NCBI RefSeq assembly: GCF_017815135.1
Contig: NZ_JAGJCF010000011.1
Coordinates: forward strand, 62,001 to 126,000
Direction of reading: 5' to 3'
Origin: Jiella mangrovi
Lineage (GTDB): Bacteria; Pseudomonadota; Alphaproteobacteria; Rhizobiales; Rhizobiaceae
Length of the DNA: 64,000 nucleotides
A model generated the notes under the pieces. That model searched no databases and was not told the DNA's origin. It saw nothing but the letters and a program-made list of their open reading frames with translations. Shown here one piece after another: positions 1-8,258 of this stretch. Numbering within the stretch: position 1 is the stretch's first letter; the number at the start of each line of letters is the position of its first letter. Made by a program: the position numbers and the translations under genes.

Positions 1-132
1 TGTGCCCTCGGCTATCTCGACTGGCGGCAGCCCTACGACTGGCGAGAACCATTCCCGCGGATCGCCGCCTGGCTCGAGGCCTTCGCTGCCGCCGAGCCCG
101 CTTTTGCCGCCACCCAACGCCCCGGAGCCTGA
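1..132 (+). CDS. Glutathione S-transferase family protein, C-terminal end (partial)
   Basis: The first 43 codons of frame 1 read without interruption into a TGA at 130-132; the gene starts before the window. The visible residues include YLDWR, then FPRIAAWLEAFAA and a short tail AFAATQRP. This is the usual last helix of bacterial glutathione S-transferases, where an aspartate-tryptophan pair precedes the 'P-x-I-x-x-W' segment. The next gene starts only 4 bases after the stop, so the two are probably co-transcribed. The GST call rests on this tail alone; the N-terminal thioredoxin fold and glutathione site are outside the window. Confidence 0.7.
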   Translation, partial: CALGYLDWRQPYDWREPFPRIAAWLEAFAAAEPAFAATQRPGA

Positions 133-136
133 CGCC

Positions 137-688
137 ATGGCCCGCATCTCACCGCCCGATCCGCAAACCATGACTGCGCGCCAGCGCGAGGTGCACGACG
201 CCATCGCATCCGGCCCGCGTGGCAAGGTGCGCGGTCCGCTTGCGGTCTGGCTGCACAGACCTGAACTGGCCGACGCCGCCCAGGCGCTCGGCCGCTACTG
301 CCGCTACGACACGCTGCTGGAGCCGCGCCTTTCGGAACTCGCAATCCTGACAATTGCCCGCATCTGGGGCTCGGAGTTCGAATGGTGGGCGCATAAGCCC
401 ATCGGGCTCAAGGCGGGCCTTTCCGAGGCCGTCGTCGAGACCATCCGTACCAATGGCGAGCCGGTATTCGAACGCGCGGACGAGGCGATCGTCCACGAAT
501 TCACCCGTGCCGTCCATACCGAGCGGAAGGTCTCCGATGATCTGTACGCCAGGGCAGTGAGCGTGCTCGGTGAGGAAGCGGTCGTCGATCTGGCCGGCAT
601 CCTCGGCTACTACGCGCTGATCTCCCTTACCATCAACGTCTTCGACGTCGACGTTCCAGACCCGGACGCGCCGCGCGAGCTCGTCTGA
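137..688 (+). CDS. Carboxymuconolactone decarboxylase family protein
   Basis: 183 residues, all-helical AhpD/CMD-like fold. The central part RLSELAILTIARIWG followed by EFEWWAHKPIG is the hallmark of this family, whose best known member removes CO2 from 4-carboxymuconolactone in the beta-ketoadipate pathway. There is no CxxC pair, so an AhpD-type peroxidase role is unlikely. The ATG at 137 was chosen because the residues upstream in this frame are low-complexity proline/serine out-of-frame reading of the preceding gene. It begins 4 bases after the GST stop and lies 45 bases before an amidohydrolase gene, suggesting one unit for an aromatic or lactone substrate. The exact reaction is not shown by the sequence. 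Confidence 0.85.
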   Translation: MARISPPDPQTMTARQREVHDAIASGPRGKVRGPLAVWLHRPELADAAQALGRYCRYDTLLEPRLSELAILTIARIWGSEFEWWAHKPIGLKAGLSEAVVETIRTNGEPVFERADEAIVHEFTRAVHTERKVSDDLYARAVSVLGEEAVVDLAGILGYYALISLTINVFDVDVPDPDAPRELV

Positions 689-733
689 GCAGCACCGGCG
701 CTTCGTCCGCAGCCCCGAGAGAAAGGCGCACTC

Positions 734-1609
734 ATGAATTCGGCCTCGATCACCTTCGATCCCGCCCCGAGCCAGCCCGCCCTCGTCCTGCCCGAGGGGG
801 CGACGGACACCCATTGCCACGTCTTCGGCCCGACCGATCGGTTTGCCTTCGCTGAAGGCGCCAAATTCCGGCCGGGCGACGCTCCCAAGGAGACCCTGTT
901 CGCCCTGCATGACCGGATCGGCATCGATCGCTGCGTGGTCGTGCAGTCCGGCTGCCACGGCTTCGACAATTCCGTAACGCTCGATGCGATGCTGGCTCGG
1001 CCAGGGCGCTATCTCGGCGTCGCTCTCTTGCCTCGTGATGTCAGCGATGCCGAGCTGCAGCGCCATGCGGGTCTCGGCTTCCGGGCGGTGCGCTTCAACT
1101 ACATGGCGCATCTGGCGGCCGAGCTGCCGATCGGGGAAATCCCCGCCTTCGCCTCCCGGCTTGCCGGTTTCGGCCTGCATCTTCAGTTGCACATGGAAAG
1201 TGGCCTGATCGCCGAGATGGCACCTGCCATTGCGTCCAGCCCGGTGCCGGTCGTCATCGACCACATGGGCCGGATCGACGCCTCCGAGGGCCGCGACCAG
1301 AAGGCCTTCGCCGCGCTCATGAAGCTGTTGGAACACGATCATGTCTGGGTGAAGGTCTCGGGCTGCGAGCGCGCCTCGCGCCAAGATGCGCCCTATGCGG
1401 ACGCGGTGCCCTTCGCTGCCCGGCTGGTCGAGACCTATCCCGACCGGGTTCTGTGGGGCACCGACTGGCCGCATCCCAATTTCCGCGTCGATACCCCGCC
1501 GGACGACGGCGTCCTCGTCGATCTGCTGAGCGGCATCGCTCCGACGCCGGCGCTCCTTCAGGCGCTTCTCGTTGACAATCCGATGCGGCTCTACCGCTTC
1601 GAGGCCTGA
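734..1609 (+). CDS. Amidohydrolase, 2-pyrone-4,6-dicarboxylate hydrolase-like
   Basis: 291 residues. TDTHCHVFGP near residues 25-33 gives the H-x-H metal or substrate motif at the end of strand 1, and WGTDWPHPN near residue 245 gives the C-terminal Asp of the amidohydrolase-2 (COG3618) fold. LigI-type lactonases with this layout open 2-pyrone-4,6-dicarboxylate; the related D-galactarolactone isomerases look similar, so substrate is uncertain. Neighbours are a carboxymuconolactone-decarboxylase-like gene upstream and an SDR 18 bases downstream, consistent with ring-cleavage or sugar-lactone catabolism. The start at 734 follows an AGAAAGG-like sequence at 719-725. Confidence 0.8.
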   Translation: MNSASITFDPAPSQPALVLPEGATDTHCHVFGPTDRFAFAEGAKFRPGDAPKETLFALHDRIGIDRCVVVQSGCHGFDNSVTLDAMLARPGRYLGVALLPRDVSDAELQRHAGLGFRAVRFNYMAHLAAELPIGEIPAFASRLAGFGLHLQLHMESGLIAEMAPAIASSPVPVVIDHMGRIDASEGRDQKAFAALMKLLEHDHVWVKVSGCERASRQDAPYADAVPFAARLVETYPDRVLWGTDWPHPNFRVDTPPDDGVLVDLLSGIAPTPALLQALLVDNPMRLYRFEA

Positions 1610-1627
1610 ATTTGATGGAGTGCAACA

Positions 1628-2428
1628 ATGGCCGGACGTCTTGAAGGCAAGGTCGCTGTAATCACCGGCGCCGGCTGTGTCGGTCCCGGCTGGGGCAATG
1701 GCCGCGCGGCCTGCGTCCGCTTTGCAGAGGAGGGCGCGAAGATCTTCGCCGTCGACCTTAAGGCCGACACGATGGCGGAGACGATCGAGCGGACCCGCGC
1801 TGTCGGCGGCGAGATCGAGAGCCATCTCTGCGACGTCACCGATGGCGACGCGGTCGCGTCGATGGTCGCCGCCTGCGTTGCGCGCTTCGGCACCGTCGAT
1901 ATCCTCGTCAACAATGTCGGCGGCTCGGCCAAGGGAGGCCCCGCCGAGATGAGCGAAGAGGTCTGGGACAGGCAGGTCGATTTCAATCTGAAAAGCGTGT
2001 TCCTCACCTGCAAGTCCGTCCTGCCGATCATGGCGGACAAGGGCAACGGTGCGATCGTCAACACCTCCTCCACGTCGGGCATGCGCTGGACGGGAGCGGC
2101 CCAGTCCGCCTATGCCGCGACGAAGGCTGCCGTCATCCAGTTCTCCCGGGTGGTTGCGGTCGAATATGCGGCAAGGGGCGTCAGGGTGAACACCGTCGTG
2201 CCCGGCCAGCTGCACACGCCGATGGTTGAGGCCAGGCTCGCCGGCCAGCGTGCAGGCGGCGACGTCGATGCGCTCCTGAGGCAGCGCCTTGCGCGCATAC
2301 CGCTCGGCTTCATGGGCGACGGCCGCGACACAGCGAACGCCGCGCTGTTCCTCGCCTCTAATGAGGCCCGCTTCATCACCGGCACCGAGATCGTCGTCGA
2401 TGGGGGCATGACGGCGCGCTGCGATTGA
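1628..2428 (+). CDS. SDR family NAD(P)-dependent oxidoreductase
   Basis: 266 residues, classical short-chain dehydrogenase. The cofactor loop is TGAGCVGPGWGNG at residues 13-25, longer than the standard TGxxxGxG because of an insertion seen in one branch of the family. NNVGG near residues 95-99 is the structural strand-4 motif, and YAATK near residues 159-163 carries the catalytic Tyr and Lys. The C-terminal VVDGGM segment is also typical. The gene is 18 bases after the amidohydrolase and is the last of this group; the following gene is on the other strand. The substrate cannot be deduced; an alcohol or cyclic acid linked to the two preceding hydrolytic enzymes is likely. Confidence 0.85.
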   Translation: MAGRLEGKVAVITGAGCVGPGWGNGRAACVRFAEEGAKIFAVDLKADTMAETIERTRAVGGEIESHLCDVTDGDAVASMVAACVARFGTVDILVNNVGGSAKGGPAEMSEEVWDRQVDFNLKSVFLTCKSVLPIMADKGNGAIVNTSSTSGMRWTGAAQSAYAATKAAVIQFSRVVAVEYAARGVRVNTVVPGQLHTPMVEARLAGQRAGGDVDALLRQRLARIPLGFMGDGRDTANAALFLASNEARFITGTEIVVDGGMTARCD

Positions 2429-2482
2429 CGGCTGTGGACGAAGAGACGGTGGGTTGAGCGTCGCCTGTCAGTCCTGCAGGGT

Positions 2483-5176
2483 TCAGCCTTCGTCCGGCAG
2501 CCTGTCGAGTTCGATGATGATATGGGCGACGTCCTGGTCGGCGCTGGCGGCCGAGTGAAAACCGAGGTCGCGCGCCATTTTCAGCATGGTCGAGTTCTCC
2601 TGCAGGACCTCGCCGGAGATGCGCTTCAGCCCGCGCTTGCGGCCATAGCCGAGGATCGCGGTCATCAAGCGGTAGCCGAGCCCCTTGCCCTTCATGTCCG
2701 AGCGCACGAGGACGGCGAACTCGGCGGTCTCGTTTTCCGGATCGGCCACCAGCCTGACGACGCCGTAGATCGGCCCTTCGCCGTGGCCGCTCTGCGGCTC
2801 GACGGCGACGAAGGCCATTTCGCGGTCGTAGTCGATCTGCGAAAAGCGCGCCGCCGTCTGGTGGGGCAGCGCCTTGATCAGCCCCATGAAACGCAGGCGC
2901 AGATCGTCGGGGGTGCATTTCAGCACCATCTCGGCAAGCGCGTTCTCGTCCTCCGGCCGGATCGGCCGCAGGAGAAAGCGGGTCTCGTCACGAAGCGTGA
3001 CGACCTTGCCGAGCTCGCCCGGATAGGGTCGGATCGCCGGCCCGGTCTGCTTGGCGCCCGGTTCTGCCAGGGCGATGCGAGCATCGAGAGCGATGACGCC
3101 CTCGCCATCGGCCAGGAGCGGGTTGATGTCCAGTTCGCCGACCTCGGGCAAAAGGACCGAGAGCTCCGCCAGCCGGACCAGCACATCCGTCAAGGCTTCC
3201 ATCGGCACGGCGGGAACGTCCCGGAAGCCGGAGAGCAGCCGCGAGACGGCGGTGTCCTCGACCATTCTTCGGGCGAGCACCGAGTTCAGTGGGGGCAGGC
3301 CGATGGCGCGATCGCCGATCACCTCCGTCGCCTTGCCGCCCTGACCGAAAAGGATCACCGGACCGAAGGTCGCATCGCGGGCAATGCCGGCGATCAGCTC
3401 CTGCGCGTCGGGGCGCGTCACCATCGGCTGGACGGTGAAGCCGGCGATCTCGGCGTCCGGCAAGGCGGCCGACATGTCCCGCGTCATTACTGCCACGGCC
3501 TCGCCCATCTCGGCGCCCGAGCCGATGTTCAGCCGCACGCCGCCGACATCGGATTTGTGGACGACCTGCGGCGAGACGACCTTGAGAACCGCCGGCCCGC
3601 CGATCGCTGAAAATTCGTCCGCAGCCGCCTCGGCCGACGTCACGAAGACGGTGGGGACGATCGGAATGCCGAACAGTGCCAGCACCGCCTTGGCTTCCCA
3701 TTCGCTGAGGCTCGCCCGGCCCTCGCCGGCCGCTTTCTGGAGGATCTGCCGCGCCTCGGCGACCGCTGCGGGCGCGATGGTCACGCCGGCGGATGGCGTT
3801 TCCAGCAAAAGTTCCTGATTGCGGCGATATTCCACCAATTGGGTGAAGGCGCGAATCGCGTCGTCGGGGCTTTCGAAGGTCGGGATCTTTTCCTGCGAGA
3901 AGAAGCTGCGAACGGGCGCTGCCGCGGAGCCGCCGAGCCAGCTGGTCAGAACCGGGATGCGGCGCTGGCGCTTGTGCGCGTTTGCCACTGCGCGCCCCGC
4001 CTCCATGCCGTCGGCAACGGCGGTCGGACAGTTGAGGACGAGAACCGCGTCGCTGTCCCGGTCCGCCATCAGAATGTCGAGCGCCGCGCCATAGCGCTCG
4101 CCGGTCGCGTCGCCGATGATGTCGACGGGATTGCCCCGCGACCAGATCGGCGGCAGCACGGCGTCGAGCGCGCTGCGCGTCGCCTCGCTCATCGCCGCCA
4201 GATGGCCGCCATGAGCGTCCAGCGCATCGACGGCGAGGACCCCCGCTCCGCCGCCATTGGTCAGGATGGTCAGCCGCTCGCCGCGAATTCGCACGCCTGT
4301 CGCAAGCGTCGCGGCCGCCTCGAACAGCTCCTCGATCGTGTTGACCCTGAGAACGCCCGCGCGCTTGAACGCTGCATCGTAGACGATGTCCGACCCGGCA
4401 AGCGCGCCGGTATGGGAGAGCGCCGCCCGCGCCCCGTCGGCGCTGCGGCCGGACTTGATGACGAGAACGGGTTTTGCCCGCGCCGCGATGCGCGCGGCCG
4501 ACATGAATTTCTTGGCAAAGGTGACGTTCTCCACATAAAGGAGGATCGATCGCGTTGCCCTGTCCGTGGACAGGAAATCCAGGAGATCGCCGAAATCGGC
4601 GTCGCCCATGTCGCCGAGGGAGACGACGTGGGAAAAGCCGATACCGCGCGCGTCGGCCCAGTCGAGAACGGCGGTGACGATCGCGCCCGACTGGCTGACG
4701 AGGGCGATGTCGCCGGCCTTCGGCGTCAGATGGGCAAAGCTTGCATTGATGCCGGCTGGCGTCGAGATCAGGCCGAGGCAGTTCGGCCCGACGATCCGCA
4801 TCAGATGCGGACGCGCGGCGTCGAGCACATGCTGGCGCAGCGTCTTTCCGCCCAAGACTTCGCCGAGCCCGGCCGAGATCACTACGGCGGCGCGGCAGCC
4901 GGCCTCGGCCAGCTCTTTGACGATCCCCGGCACGCTCGGCGCCGGCGTGACGATCACCGCCAGATCCGGCACCTGCGGCAGCGCTGCGATGGAAGGATAG
5001 CACGGCCGGCCGAGGATCTGCCGGTGATGAGCGTTCACCGGCATGACCGGGCCGGAAAAGCCCGCCGAAAGCAGGTTGCGCGCAACGACGCTGCCGACCG
5101 TATGCGGCTCGTTGCTGGCGCCGACGAGCGCGATCGAACGCGGAGCAAAGAGTGCATCGAAATTGCGGGTCGTCAT
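2483..5176 (-). CDS. Bifunctional acyl-CoA synthetase (ADP-forming)-like / GNAT N-acetyltransferase, Pat type
   Basis: 897 residues. The order is a CoA-binding domain (ALVGASNEP near residue 18), succinyl-CoA-synthetase-like domains (GPNCLGLI near 130, SQSGAIVTAV near 162), an ATP-grasp region from about 490 to 700, and a GNAT domain from about 730 to 890. Proteins with this architecture are protein lysine acetyltransferases that silence acetyl-CoA synthetase in response to acetyl-CoA, with cAMP- or amino-acid-sensing variants in other phyla. The segment ALSHTGALAGSD keeps His255, the position phosphorylated in ADP-forming acyl-CoA synthetases, so the synthetase half may not be dead. The start at 5176 has AAAGG eight bases upstream; an earlier ATG at 5197 lacks one. 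Confidence 0.85.
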   Translation of the reverse strand: MTTRNFDALFAPRSIALVGASNEPHTVGSVVARNLLSAGFSGPVMPVNAHHRQILGRPCYPSIAALPQVPDLAVIVTPAPSVPGIVKELAEAGCRAAVVISAGLGEVLGGKTLRQHVLDAARPHLMRIVGPNCLGLISTPAGINASFAHLTPKAGDIALVSQSGAIVTAVLDWADARGIGFSHVVSLGDMGDADFGDLLDFLSTDRATRSILLYVENVTFAKKFMSAARIAARAKPVLVIKSGRSADGARAALSHTGALAGSDIVYDAAFKRAGVLRVNTIEELFEAAATLATGVRIRGERLTILTNGGGAGVLAVDALDAHGGHLAAMSEATRSALDAVLPPIWSRGNPVDIIGDATGERYGAALDILMADRDSDAVLVLNCPTAVADGMEAGRAVANAHKRQRRIPVLTSWLGGSAAAPVRSFFSQEKIPTFESPDDAIRAFTQLVEYRRNQELLLETPSAGVTIAPAAVAEARQILQKAAGEGRASLSEWEAKAVLALFGIPIVPTVFVTSAEAAADEFSAIGGPAVLKVVSPQVVHKSDVGGVRLNIGSGAEMGEAVAVMTRDMSAALPDAEIAGFTVQPMVTRPDAQELIAGIARDATFGPVILFGQGGKATEVIGDRAIGLPPLNSVLARRMVEDTAVSRLLSGFRDVPAVPMEALTDVLVRLAELSVLLPEVGELDINPLLADGEGVIALDARIALAEPGAKQTGPAIRPYPGELGKVVTLRDETRFLLRPIRPEDENALAEMVLKCTPDDLRLRFMGLIKALPHQTAARFSQIDYDREMAFVAVEPQSGHGEGPIYGVVRLVADPENETAEFAVLVRSDMKGKGLGYRLMTAILGYGRKRGLKRISGEVLQENSTMLKMARDLGFHSAASADQDVAHIIIELDRLPDEG

Positions 5177-5303
5177 GGCGGGGCCTTTCGGGCTCACGAC
5201 GGACTGAAACGTCGAGACAGCGTTCCTTCGTCAGAAATAAGGAACTGGTTGAAATTCCTGCGGGCGCTCCGAGCGAGAAATATATTCCCTGCATTTCAGG
5301 CAC

Positions 5304-5340
5304 AAAAAAAACCTCGCACGGACGATCGTCCGATGCGAGG
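5304..5340 (-). terminator. Rho-independent terminator for the small gene at 5443-5604
   Basis: Read on the minus strand, 5340-5312 forms a long hairpin: CCTCGCA pairs with TGCGAGG around the self-complementary core CGGACGATCGTCCG, with one unpaired base. Eight consecutive T residues follow directly (A residues 5304-5311 on the plus strand). This is the clearest intrinsic terminator in the window. It lies 102 bases past the stop of the 53-residue gene and 128 bases before the start of the acetyltransferase gene, so it separates the two. Confidence 0.85.
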
Positions 5341-5442
5341 CAATCCGATACGCGGCTACCATGCGCGAAGCTCAGCCGTCGCCCCTGACGCAGCCTTGCG
5401 CCGGGCACGGTGCTGGCTCAGGCGGCAAAAGCCGCACGAAAC

Positions 5443-5604
5443 TCAGACGATGTGATCGAAGGAGCGCGGGTTGATCCCGAGCGCGCGAAGCGAACGCTCC
5501 GGCGGACGGCGCCCGGCATCGATGGCGGACGCGCATTCGCGCGCGGCGCTCAGTTGGCCGAAAAAGCGATCGATGCGTTCGACTATGCGGCTCGCGCGTT
5601 TCAT
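5443..5604 (-). CDS. Small conserved hypothetical protein (53 residues)
   Basis: The frame encodes 53 residues starting MKRASRIVERIDRFF and ending SLRALGINPRSFDHIV. An AGGAGA sequence (minus strand, 5616-5611) lies six bases before the ATG, which is a good ribosome site, and a strong intrinsic terminator follows. The C-terminal pattern GRRPP-x4-LRALGI-x3-SF resembles short basic proteins common in Rhizobiales, of the general size and style of DUF1127-like proteins that modulate RNA turnover. I cannot assign a domain with certainty. No signal peptide or membrane segment is visible; the protein is basic and probably cytosolic. Confidence 0.65.
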   Translation of the reverse strand: MKRASRIVERIDRFFGQLSAARECASAIDAGRRPPERSLRALGINPRSFDHIV

Positions 5605-5627
5605 GGGTCGTCTCCTGATGCGACGTT

Positions 5628-5667
5628 TGCAACATGTGCTGTTGCGCCTGATCTAGGCCATGTTGCA
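5628..5667. promoter_or_regulatory. Inverted repeat upstream of the 53-residue gene
   Basis: TGCAACATG at 5628-5636 is exactly repeated in inverse at 5659-5667 (CATGTTGCA), and a further TGTTGC half at 5640-5645 lies between them. The arms sit 24 to 63 bases upstream of the minus-strand start at 5604, where an operator would be expected. No factor is proposed. The rest of 5668-6000 holds no credible gene. Confidence 0.3.
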
Positions 5668-6000
5668 GTGCAAAAGAAGCGACGATCGGGCTTGCCTGCC
5701 ATGCGTTCGACGCAGTTCAAGACCGCACCCTTCGCAAGCTGGCCTCAGGGAGAAGTCGATCAGGCAGGATCGCGCCCTTGCCTCGGACCGGGATTGCTAC
5801 GCGTCCTGACGCGACAATCACGCCGCCTGGTAAGGGCGCGATCGGGCTTCACAGGCCCCCGACGCATTGTCGTCATTCTCGCGACGCGAGACCGGCGCGG
5901 CCCGCACATCATCACGAGCATCAAGCGGAGTAGCGAACGGCAGGGCCGATGTGCCGGCCGGACGTTCACGAAGGCGACCGACTGCCGCGCTCATAATCGC

Positions 6001-6026
6001 ATGAATATACGTTTTCATATATTGAT
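6001..6026. promoter_or_regulatory. AT-rich dyad, probable BigR/SqrR operator
   Basis: ATGAATATA (6001-6009) and TATATTGAT (6018-6026) form an inverted repeat with one mismatch per arm and an 8-base spacer. It is the only markedly AT-rich tract in this region and lies 46-71 bases before the GTG start of the sulfide-responsive operon. ArsR-family BigR/SqrR repressors bind AT-rich interrupted palindromes at this kind of position. The match to a published site was not checked. Confidence 0.5.
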
Positions 6027-6071
6027 TGCGAAGGACGATTGCGTATTCTTGATATCGTGATAGGAGGGCCC

Positions 6072-6713
6072 GTGACCAATCTCGATACACCAGCCTCGAC
6101 GCCGCCCCGGATCGGCGACCCCGCGCCCGACTTTTCCTGCCGCTCCACCCGTGGCGAGATCAGGCTCTCGGAGTTTCGCGGCCGCTGGCTGGTGTTCTTT
6201 TCGCACCCGGCGGACTTTACGCCGGTCTGCACCTCCGAATTCGTGGCTTTCGCGAAGGCGGCGGGCGATTTCGATGCGATGGGCTGCGAGCTTCTCGGCC
6301 TTTCGGTCGATAGCCTGTTCTCACATCTCGCCTGGATACGGGCGATCGAGGAGAGGTTCGCGCTGAAAGTTCCGTTCGCGCTGTGTGAGGATCCGTCGAT
6401 GGCGGTCGCCCGCGCCTATGGAATGCTCGATGCCGCCTCCGGCTCGAGTGCGACCGTGCGAGGGCTGTACGTCATCGATCCGGCCGGCACGGTGCGGATG
6501 GCGTCCTTCTACCCGATGTCGACCGGTCGCAGCGTCGCCGAGGTTTTGCGCACCGTCCAGGCGCTGCAGCTTTCCGATGCCCGCGCGATCGCGACCCCGG
6601 AAGGCTGGCAGCCGGGCGACGCGGTCATCGACCTTGCCGACATGACGCGCGACGACGACGCCGGCGTCTCCAACTGGCTCTATCGAACCCGGATGCTGGA
6701 GGCTCTGCCATGA
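6072..6713 (+). CDS. Peroxiredoxin (AhpC/TSA, 1-Cys Prx6-like)
   Basis: 213 residues. HPADFTPVC at 45-53 contains the peroxidatic Cys53 within the P-x3-T-x2-C motif, followed by a long C-terminal dimer domain (TPEGWQPGD near 175) typical of Prx6-type enzymes that reduce hydrogen peroxide and alkyl hydroperoxides. Only the peroxidatic Cys is clearly conserved; Cys23 is not a standard resolving position. The GTG start at 6072 was chosen because AGGAGG lies at 6062-6067. The gene heads the operon and overlaps the ArsR gene by ATGA, so translation is coupled. A peroxidase leading a persulfide operon fits removal of reactive sulfur as well as peroxides. Confidence 0.9.
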   Translation: MTNLDTPASTPPRIGDPAPDFSCRSTRGEIRLSEFRGRWLVFFSHPADFTPVCTSEFVAFAKAAGDFDAMGCELLGLSVDSLFSHLAWIRAIEERFALKVPFALCEDPSMAVARAYGMLDAASGSSATVRGLYVIDPAGTVRMASFYPMSTGRSVAEVLRTVQALQLSDARAIATPEGWQPGDAVIDLADMTRDDDAGVSNWLYRTRMLEALP

Positions 6714-7156
6714 GCGGCCGCAACGGCGCCGAGACGGCGGCCGGTTTCGGCCAGGCTGAGGTCATCGAGGAGGCCGTGTCGCTTCTCAAGCGCCTTGGCC
6801 ACCCCGCGCGGCTTCTCATCGTCTGCCGCCTCGTCGAGGGGGAAATGTCGGTGGCCGAGATGGAGGAGCAGATGGGGCTCAAGCAGCCGTCGCTCTCCCA
6901 GCAGCTCGGCGAATTGCGCAATGCCGGGATCATCTCGCCGCGCCGCGAGGCGAAGAACGTCTTCTACCGGCTTGCCGATCACAAGGCCGAAAAGCTGGTC
7001 GAACTCCTCCATGCGCTGTTCTGCCCGAACGGGGCCCCCGCAGCCTTCGGACAAGCCGACCTGTCTATGCCCGCCAATCTCGCACCGCAGCTCGGCGCGG
7101 CGGTCTTTGCCAGAACCGGCATCACGGCGCAGCCGGGCACGCCGGAGGATCCCTGA
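6710..7156 (+). CDS. bigR: ArsR/SmtB family repressor, BigR/SqrR type
   Basis: 148 residues. The winged helix runs from about residue 18 to 100, with recognition helix around QPSLSQQLGELR (59-70) and wing RREAKNVFYRL. Cys39 and Cys105 lie at the spacing of the redox dithiol of BigR and SqrR, which forms a disulfide or tetrasulfide on exposure to sulfide or persulfide and releases DNA. No metal-binding motif of ArsR or SmtB is visible. The start codon overlaps the peroxiredoxin stop. The downstream hydrolase, DUF442 and YeeE genes are the standard BigR targets, so autoregulation through the dyad at 6001-6026 is expected. Confidence 0.88.
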   Translation: MSGRNGAETAAGFGQAEVIEEAVSLLKRLGHPARLLIVCRLVEGEMSVAEMEEQMGLKQPSLSQQLGELRNAGIISPRREAKNVFYRLADHKAEKLVELLHALFCPNGAPAAFGQADLSMPANLAPQLGAAVFARTGITAQPGTPEDP

Positions 7157-7275
7157 TCACCGCCCCTGCCAGAGCAACCGGCGCGTCCTTCAGTCTGGTC
7201 GCGCCCGCCATGAAATCATCGACGCGTGGTTCGACTGAAACCACTGCAACAACCTGCCAGTCCCAGGAGGACATC

Positions 7276-8142
7276 ATGACCGCACATCCCGACGTCACGA
7301 CGTTTTTCGACACCGTGTCCAACACCTTTTCCTATGTGGTCAAGGACCCGGCGAGCGACGCCTGCGCCATCGTCGACAGCGTGCTCGACTTCGACTACGC
7401 CTCCGGCAAGGTCTCCTACAAATCCGCCGACGAAATCGTCGCTCATGTCAGCAAGCACGGCCTCAACGTCGAGTGGCTGATCGAGACCCACGTTCATGCC
7501 GACCACCTCTCGGCCGCTCCCTATCTGCAGGAAAAGGTCGGCGGAAAGATCGGCATCGGAGAACAGATCACCGCCGTTCAGGAGACCTTCGGGAAGGTGT
7601 TCAACGAGGGCACCGAGTTCCAGCGCGACGGCTCGCAGTTCGACCGGCTGTTTGCGGACGGCGCGACGTTCTCGATCGGCGCGATGCAGGCTCTCGCCAT
7701 CTCGACGCCCGGTCACACGCCGGCCTGCATGACCTATGTGATCGGTGATGCCGCCTTTGTCGGCGACACGCTGTTCATGCCGGATGGCGGTACCGCGCGC
7801 GCCGACTTTCCCGGCGGGGACGCCCGCCAGCTCTATCGTTCGATCAAACGGGTTCTGGCGCTCCCGGCCGAAACGCGGCTGTTCATGTGCCACGATTACG
7901 GGCCGAACGGCCGCGACATCCTGAACGAGACGACGGTGGCCGACCAGATCGCCCACAATATCCACGTCCATGAGGGCGTGAGCGAAGAGGAATTCGTCCA
8001 GATGCGCACGGCGCGCGACGCGACGCTGGCCATGCCGAAACTGATCATTCCCTCGCTCCAGGTCAACATGAAGGCCGGCGCGCTGCCCGACCCCGAGGCG
8101 AACGGACAGCGCTATCTCAGGGTGCCGATCAACGGTCTCTGA
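7276..8142 (+). CDS. MBL-fold hydrolase, persulfide dioxygenase-like (Blh C-terminal type)
   Basis: 288 residues. THVHADH at 71-77 is the metallo-beta-lactamase metal motif, followed by the distal histidines in TPGHTPA and in MCHDYGP. In the ETHE1-like branch the single iron oxidises glutathione persulfide to sulfite. AGGAGG at 7265-7270 fixes the ATG at 7276 over an upstream in-frame ATG at 7210. In related genomes this domain may be fused to DUF442 as 'beta-lactamase hydrolase-like protein'; here the two parts are separate genes in the order hydrolase then DUF442. It lies 120 bases after bigR and is probably in the same transcript. Confidence 0.88.
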   Translation: MTAHPDVTTFFDTVSNTFSYVVKDPASDACAIVDSVLDFDYASGKVSYKSADEIVAHVSKHGLNVEWLIETHVHADHLSAAPYLQEKVGGKIGIGEQITAVQETFGKVFNEGTEFQRDGSQFDRLFADGATFSIGAMQALAISTPGHTPACMTYVIGDAAFVGDTLFMPDGGTARADFPGGDARQLYRSIKRVLALPAETRLFMCHDYGPNGRDILNETTVADQIAHNIHVHEGVSEEEFVQMRTARDATLAMPKLIIPSLQVNMKAGALPDPEANGQRYLRVPINGL

Positions 8143-8258
8143 GCGCCGCGAGAGCTGGCTTTCCGGCGGCCAAGTGGAGCGGTCCGGCTGCGAGGCCGGC
8201 GCTTCACGCATCGTCCTCGCATGACATCCAGGTTTGGAAGAACGGGAGAATAACGGCC

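Noticed and set aside
149-2215. 688-codon open frame on the minus strand across three plus-strand genes
   Set aside because: It is antisense to genes with clear family motifs, has no recognisable domain, and is explained by the scarcity of stop codons in GC-rich DNA. The same holds for the long frames at 2988-5408 (minus), 14145-16274 (plus), 24705-27254 (plus), 47175-49028 (minus) and 51746-54412 (plus).
5650-6060. Possible plus-strand or minus-strand genes in the gap before the peroxiredoxin gene
   Set aside because: Frames exist on both strands but have no ribosome site, are rich in Arg/Pro as in random GC-rich reading, and one crosses the probable operator.
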